From: Methylococcales bacterium
GTDB lineage: Bacteria > Pseudomonadota > Gammaproteobacteria > Methylococcales > UBA1147
Assembly: GCA_024958995.1 (NCBI GenBank)
Contig: JANXGZ010000088.1
Location: 1 to 11,567 of the forward strand
Length of the DNA: 11,567 nt
Direction: 5' to 3'
Shown here: positions 8,996 through 11,567 of the stretch, piece after piece
Position numbering within the stretch: position 1 is the first letter of the stretch
Layout: each line of letters begins with the position of its first letter
Program-made: the position numbers and the translations under genes
Notes under the pieces: model-generated
The model's database searches: none
What the model was told of the DNA's origin: nothing
What the model saw: the letters and a program-made list of their open reading frames with translations, nothing else

Positions 8996-10825
8996 ATGTG
9001 TGGCATCGTTGGGGCCGTTGCCCAGCGTGATGTCGTGCCGATCCTGCTGGAGGGTCTGCGTCGCCTTGAATATCGTGGCTACGATTCCTCCGGAGTCGCG
9101 ATCATCAGTGCTGAGGGGATCGAATGCAGGCGGCGGGTGGGGAAAGTTGGGCAGCTTAGCGAATCTCTTGACCAGGACCCTGTAACGGGCGTTACAGGCA
9201 TTGCGCATACCCGGTGGGCTACCCACGGGGTTCCCAGCGAGTCGAATGCGCACCCGCACGTCTGCCGGAACAAGGTGGCAATCGTTCACAACGGGATTAT
9301 CGAAAATCATGAAGACCTGCGAGCCAGTCAACGAGGCCGCGGACATACTTTTAGTTCTGATACCGACACCGAGGTGATCGTCAACGAGATCTACGATCAC
9401 CTGGATTCCACAGACACCCTACTCGAGGCGGTCAGGCGAGCGACAGGGAAACTTGAGGGGGCTTACGCCTTGGGCGTTGTATGTATCAGCGAGCCGGGGA
9501 CGATCATTGCCTGTAGGAAGGGAAGTCCCCTGGTTATCGGCGTCGGAATCGGGGAGTGTTTCATTGCCTCTGACGTAGCTGCGCTAACCTCGGTTACTCA
9601 GCAGTTCATTTTCCTGGAAGAAGGGGATATTGCTGAAATCACAGGAGGCAGCGTTAAGGTTTTTGATGCCTCTGGGCAAGAGGTCGAACGGGAGTTTTGC
9701 CGGTCCAGCCGGAAAGTCGAGGCGGTGGAACTCGGAGAGTTTCGTCATTACATGCGCAAGGAAATCTTCGAGCAACCCGATGTCATCAGGAGGACCCTGG
9801 AAGGCCGTTTCAGCGGGTTAAACTTGCTTGAAAGTGCTTTTGGCGCAAAGGCGTCGACTATTTTCGACCAGGTTAAACGTGTCCAGATTCTCGGTTGCGG
9901 GACCAGCTACCATGCCGGATTGGTTGCTCGTTACTGGTTCGAATCGGTTGGAGGGGTCCCGTCCAATGTAGAGATTGCCAGTGAATTTCGCTATCGGTGT
10001 CCGGTTCTGGATTCTGATACCCTACTGGTGACCATTTCCCAGTCCGGAGAAACAGCGGATACGCTGGCCGCGTTGCTTGAAGCAAAAAAGCTCGGGGTGA
10101 AACATTCGCTGGCCATCTGCAATGTTCCGGAAAGTTCCCTGGTGCGTGAATCGGAGCTGGTTTTAATGACCCGAGCGGGGCCAGAGATCGGGGTTGCATC
10201 CACCAAGGCCTTTACAGCTCAGCTAGTGTGCTTGATGTTGCTGGTGATAGCGATAGGTCGCCGTTTTAAACTCAAGTCCGAAAGGGAAAAACGGATCGCC
10301 TCGCAACTATTAGAATTACCCGGCCGGCTGGAAAAGACGCTGACTTTGGACGGCGAGATTGCGGAATTATCCAAGCGCTTTGCCAACAAGGATCATACGC
10401 TGTTCCTGGGACGAGGAAGTCATTTTCCAATTGCTATGGAAGGAGCTCTGAAACTCAAGGAAATTTCCTATATTCATGCTGAAGCCTATGCGGCAGGGGA
10501 ACTTAAACACGGTCCTCTGGCGCTGGTTGATGCAGAAATGCCGGTGGTGGCCGTGGCACCCAATAACAGGTTGCTGGAAAAGCTCAAGTCAAACCTGCAG
10601 GAAGTCAGTGCACGAGGCGGAAAACTGATTGTGTTTGCCGATCAGACGCTGGAGGTCAAAAGTGAAGAAAACGTCTTGGTGGTGAGGGTCACAGCTACAG
10701 AGAATGAACTGGCGCCGGTGATTTTCACCATACCCCTGCAACTCTTGTCGTATCATGTAGCGGTCATAAAGGGTACGGATATCGACCAGCCAAGAAACCT
10801 CGCAAAATCAGTAACTGTCGAGTAG
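8996..10825 (+). CDS. glmS: Glutamine-fructose-6-phosphate aminotransferase (isomerising)
   Basis: GlmS converts fructose-6-phosphate and glutamine to glucosamine-6-phosphate, the committed step of amino-sugar synthesis. The 609-residue product equals E. coli in length. Counting Met as 1, the nucleophile is C2 (MCGIVGAVAQRD), with the glutaminase-site residues R73 in HTRWATHG and N99-G100. Two SIS isomerase domains follow: the first with LGCGTSYHAG (299-308) and SQSGET (348-353), the second with E489, H505 and the C-terminal PRNLAKSVTVE containing the active-site lysine K604. The ATG lies one base after glmU, with AAGGG (8983-8987) inside the glmU end as ribosome site, so translation is probably coupled. 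No glmS ribozyme-type leader can fit between the genes. Its 3' end doubles as a likely Tn7-type attachment site (see separate entry). Confidence 0.98.
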   Translation: MCGIVGAVAQRDVVPILLEGLRRLEYRGYDSSGVAIISAEGIECRRRVGKVGQLSESLDQDPVTGVTGIAHTRWATHGVPSESNAHPHVCRNKVAIVHNGIIENHEDLRASQRGRGHTFSSDTDTEVIVNEIYDHLDSTDTLLEAVRRATGKLEGAYALGVVCISEPGTIIACRKGSPLVIGVGIGECFIASDVAALTSVTQQFIFLEEGDIAEITGGSVKVFDASGQEVEREFCRSSRKVEAVELGEFRHYMRKEIFEQPDVIRRTLEGRFSGLNLLESAFGAKASTIFDQVKRVQILGCGTSYHAGLVARYWFESVGGVPSNVEIASEFRYRCPVLDSDTLLVTISQSGETADTLAALLEAKKLGVKHSLAICNVPESSLVRESELVLMTRAGPEIGVASTKAFTAQLVCLMLLVIAIGRRFKLKSEREKRIASQLLELPGRLEKTLTLDGEIAELSKRFANKDHTLFLGRGSHFPIAMEGALKLKEISYIHAEAYAAGELKHGPLALVDAEMPVVAVAPNNRLLEKLKSNLQEVSARGGKLIVFADQTLEVKSEENVLVVRVTATENELAPVIFTIPLQLLSYHVAVIKGTDIDQPRNLAKSVTVE

Positions 10826-10850
10826 ATTTCGCTATATAAATTACTCAATG
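10778..10850 (+). other. Putative attTn7-type site at the 3' end of glmS
   Basis: In many bacteria the Tn7 protein TnsD binds the end of the glmS coding region, and the element inserts about 25 bases past the stop codon. Here the encoded tail PRNLAKSVTVE is fully conserved, and the equivalent insertion position would be near 10850. The next gene begins there and differs in composition. I see no Tn7-like terminal repeat at that point, so the site is potential rather than shown to be used. Confidence 0.45.
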
Positions 10851-10854
10851 GAGG
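10850..10854 (+). promoter_or_regulatory. Shine-Dalgarno site that decides the start of the small HTH gene
   Basis: GGAGG at 10850-10854 is 8 bases before TTG 10863, an ideal distance. It overlaps the ATG at 10848, which itself has no ribosome site before it (upstream sequence is TATATAAATTACTCA). This favours TTG 10863 as the true start. Confidence 0.55.
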
Positions 10855-10862
10855 ACTTGTTA

Positions 10863-11156
10863 TTGGGCGTTGATGTTCAAGTTATAACAAGGACCCTAAC
10901 CGTTGATGAACTTCCAGAACGACAGAAATTCCGCTTAAATCTGATCCTTGATCTTTCTAATCAGGGATTGAGCAATAAGCAAATCTCGAATCATCTTAAT
11001 GGTCGTGGGATAAGAACTCCACGCGACAAGATCTATTCACAGAAACTTGTTTGGGCGACCCTGAAGAAGGCAAGACTTCGAGAAGAACGAATCAACGACA
11101 CTACAATTGTTTTCGGCACCCCATGCTTTTATGAAAAACAGAGTGTCCGTAGATGA
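10863..11156 (+). CDS. Small helix-turn-helix protein resembling the recombinase-domain HTH of serine recombinases
   Basis: The product is 97 residues from TTG 10863, or 102 from ATG 10848. It has no catalytic resolvase domain. Residues about 25-75 (TTG numbering) read LNLILDLSNQGLSNKQISNHLNGRGIRTPRDKIY and so on, shown here in outline. This is the pattern L-x-x-x-G-L-S-x-x-Q-I-x-x-x-L-N-x-x-G-I-x-T-P-R seen in the helix-turn-helix segment of the recombinase domain of large serine recombinases. Similar small stand-alone proteins occur in proteobacteria, but their function is unknown to me. By hand count the gene is about 43% G+C over 10861-11160, lower than much of the upstream sequence. It starts within 40 bases of the glmS stop and ends before a hairpin terminator. 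It could be a DNA-binding regulator, or the relic of a mobile element. The reading frame is likely real; the function is open. Confidence 0.7.
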   Translation: MGVDVQVITRTLTVDELPERQKFRLNLILDLSNQGLSNKQISNHLNGRGIRTPRDKIYSQKLVWATLKKARLREERINDTTIVFGTPCFYEKQSVRR

Positions 11157-11405
11157 CGGGCAACAGCAAGAACGATAGAAGAGTCTGAAAAGACTCTTTT
11201 TATGTCTGTCGTTCAAGTCAGTCAGTGCAGCACTTCCGTAGGGATGATTTCTACCCCGTATGATGCGAACTTGCCAGAACAGAATGTAGAGCAGTTATTG
11301 TAGAAGAATAGTTTTGTGGGGGCGTAGGCGGGGTGAGATTTTTCACTAGGAAGTCCCACGGACCATAACCGATGTCGCCCTCATCAGTCGGTACACAGAA
11401 CCTTC
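11157..11405. other. Intergenic region between convergent genes
   Basis: The 249 bases between the HTH gene and the minus-strand repeat gene hold the terminator at 11179-11201. Beyond that I see no credible gene: a 33-codon plus-strand frame (11202-11303) has no ribosome site, and the minus-strand frame at 11251-11478 is out of frame with the repeat protein. I could not find a clear terminator for the minus-strand gene. Confidence 0.5.
11179..11201 (+). terminator. Intrinsic terminator after the small HTH gene
   Basis: AAGAGTCT (11179-11186) pairs perfectly with AGACTCTT (11191-11198) around a GAAA tetraloop, with a T-run to 11201. It lies 22 bases after the stop of the plus-strand gene. On the minus strand the hairpin is followed by only a poor T-run, so it probably serves the plus strand. 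Confidence 0.85.
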
Positions 11406-11567
11406 CTATTGGACTTCCACACCATCTTTGTACGTCTTGGTTCCGGTGAGATTTCCATCTTCGTCCCAGTAAGTACAAAGTCCATTTTTCTTCCCATCCT
11501 TGTAGTTTTCTTCCCCTTCCTTCTGTCCGTTCTCGTGCCAGAAAGTCAAAAGTCCATCTTCCTTACC
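11406..11567 (-). CDS. MORN/YwqK-type repeat protein, C-terminal end (5' end outside window)
   Basis: Read on the minus strand from the right edge, an open frame of 53 codons ends at TAG (complement of 11406-11408); its start is outside the window. It encodes a repeat of the form K-x-[DN]-G-L-x-T-x-W-x-E-x-G-x-x-x-G-x-x-x-Y-K-D-G, the MORN-variant repeat found in proteins that databases label YwqK-family antitoxins. Two full 24-residue copies are visible, then the tail VEVQ. Many such proteins have long arrays and no proven antitoxin role. Some are immunity-like partners of secreted toxins, and others are surface or lipoproteins. The N-terminus, needed to tell these apart, is not visible. The gene is convergent with the HTH gene. 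Confidence 0.8.
   Translation of the reverse strand, partial: GKEDGLLTFWHENGQKEGEENYKDGKKNGLCTYWDEDGNLTGTKTYKDGVEVQ
11421..11564 (-). repeat. Two tandem 72-base MORN-type coding repeats
   Basis: The units are 11493-11564 and 11421-11492 on the minus strand, each coding 24 residues. By direct comparison 12 of 24 residues are identical (K, G, L, T, W, E, G, G, Y, K, D, G at matching positions), ending both times in YKDG. The array probably continues to the right of the window. Confidence 0.8.

Noticed and set aside
8900..9400. Minus-strand open frame of 166 codons across the glmU-glmS junction
   Set aside because: It covers the conserved ends of two essential genes and shows no protein features; it is a shadow frame.
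11202..11303. 33-codon plus-strand frame starting directly after the terminator
   Set aside because: There is no ribosome binding site, it begins at the T-run of the terminator, and it has no recognisable features.
11315..11332. TGTGGGGGCG resembling the tip of a Tn7 end
   Set aside because: Only the first few bases match; no array of TnsB-type repeats follows and no duplicated target sequence is visible.
11341..11387. CTGATGAG followed downstream by GAAA on the minus strand, suggesting a hammerhead ribozyme
   Set aside because: The bases after CTGATGA and before GAAA cannot form the required stem II, and no flanking stem I/III arms are seen; a chance match.
11349..11418. 8-bp inverted repeat GGAAGTCC / GGACTTCC 54 bases apart, as a terminator or element end
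   Set aside because: The loop is long and no T-run follows; an 8-bp match at this distance is expected by chance, and one arm is inside the end of the MORN coding sequence.
11251..11478. Minus-strand 75-codon frame overlapping the MORN-type gene
   Set aside because: It is in a different frame from the repeat-coding sequence, which has clear family character; the 75-codon frame has none.

Overview
The window is a chromosomal segment from a gammaproteobacterium. The gene order parB - atpI - atpB-E-F-H-A-G-D-C - glmU - glmS is the classical arrangement near the replication origin in many non-enteric members of that class. The ATP synthase subunits, GlmU and GlmS read as close relatives of the Escherichia coli proteins, with matching lengths and catalytic residues (alpha 513 aa, gamma 287 aa, beta 461 aa, GlmS 609 aa). 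I cannot name the genus.

Layout. Positions 1-461 hold the C-terminal part of the chromosome-partitioning protein ParB, which runs in from the left. A 143-base gap follows, with a good sigma-70-type promoter (TTGAAT, 17 bases, TAGAAT). Positions 605-7457 carry a complete nine-gene F1Fo ATP synthase operon, all on the plus strand, with short gaps or small overlaps. It ends at a strong intrinsic terminator (7481-7520). Positions 7609-10825 hold glmU and glmS, separated by one base. Together they make UDP-GlcNAc: GlmS makes glucosamine-6-phosphate, and GlmU performs the last two steps, with GlmM encoded elsewhere.

Right of glmS the character changes. The 3' end of glmS is the recognition region of the Tn7 attachment site in other bacteria, and accessory-type DNA starts immediately after it. 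First comes a small AT-richer gene (10863-11156) whose protein resembles only the helix-turn-helix part of large serine recombinases. Then comes a neat hairpin terminator with a GAAA loop, a short spacer, and on the minus strand the C-terminal end of a MORN/YwqK-type repeat protein (11406-11567) that runs off the right edge. It has no visible start codon because it is cut by the window end.

How the parts work together: the left 10.8 kb is core housekeeping (segregation, energy conversion, cell-wall precursor supply) and is essentially textbook. I found no sign of an undescribed system inside it. The only accessory signal is the last 0.7 kb, which looks like the left edge of a variable region downstream of glmS. 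Whether that region holds anything new must be judged from sequence beyond this window.
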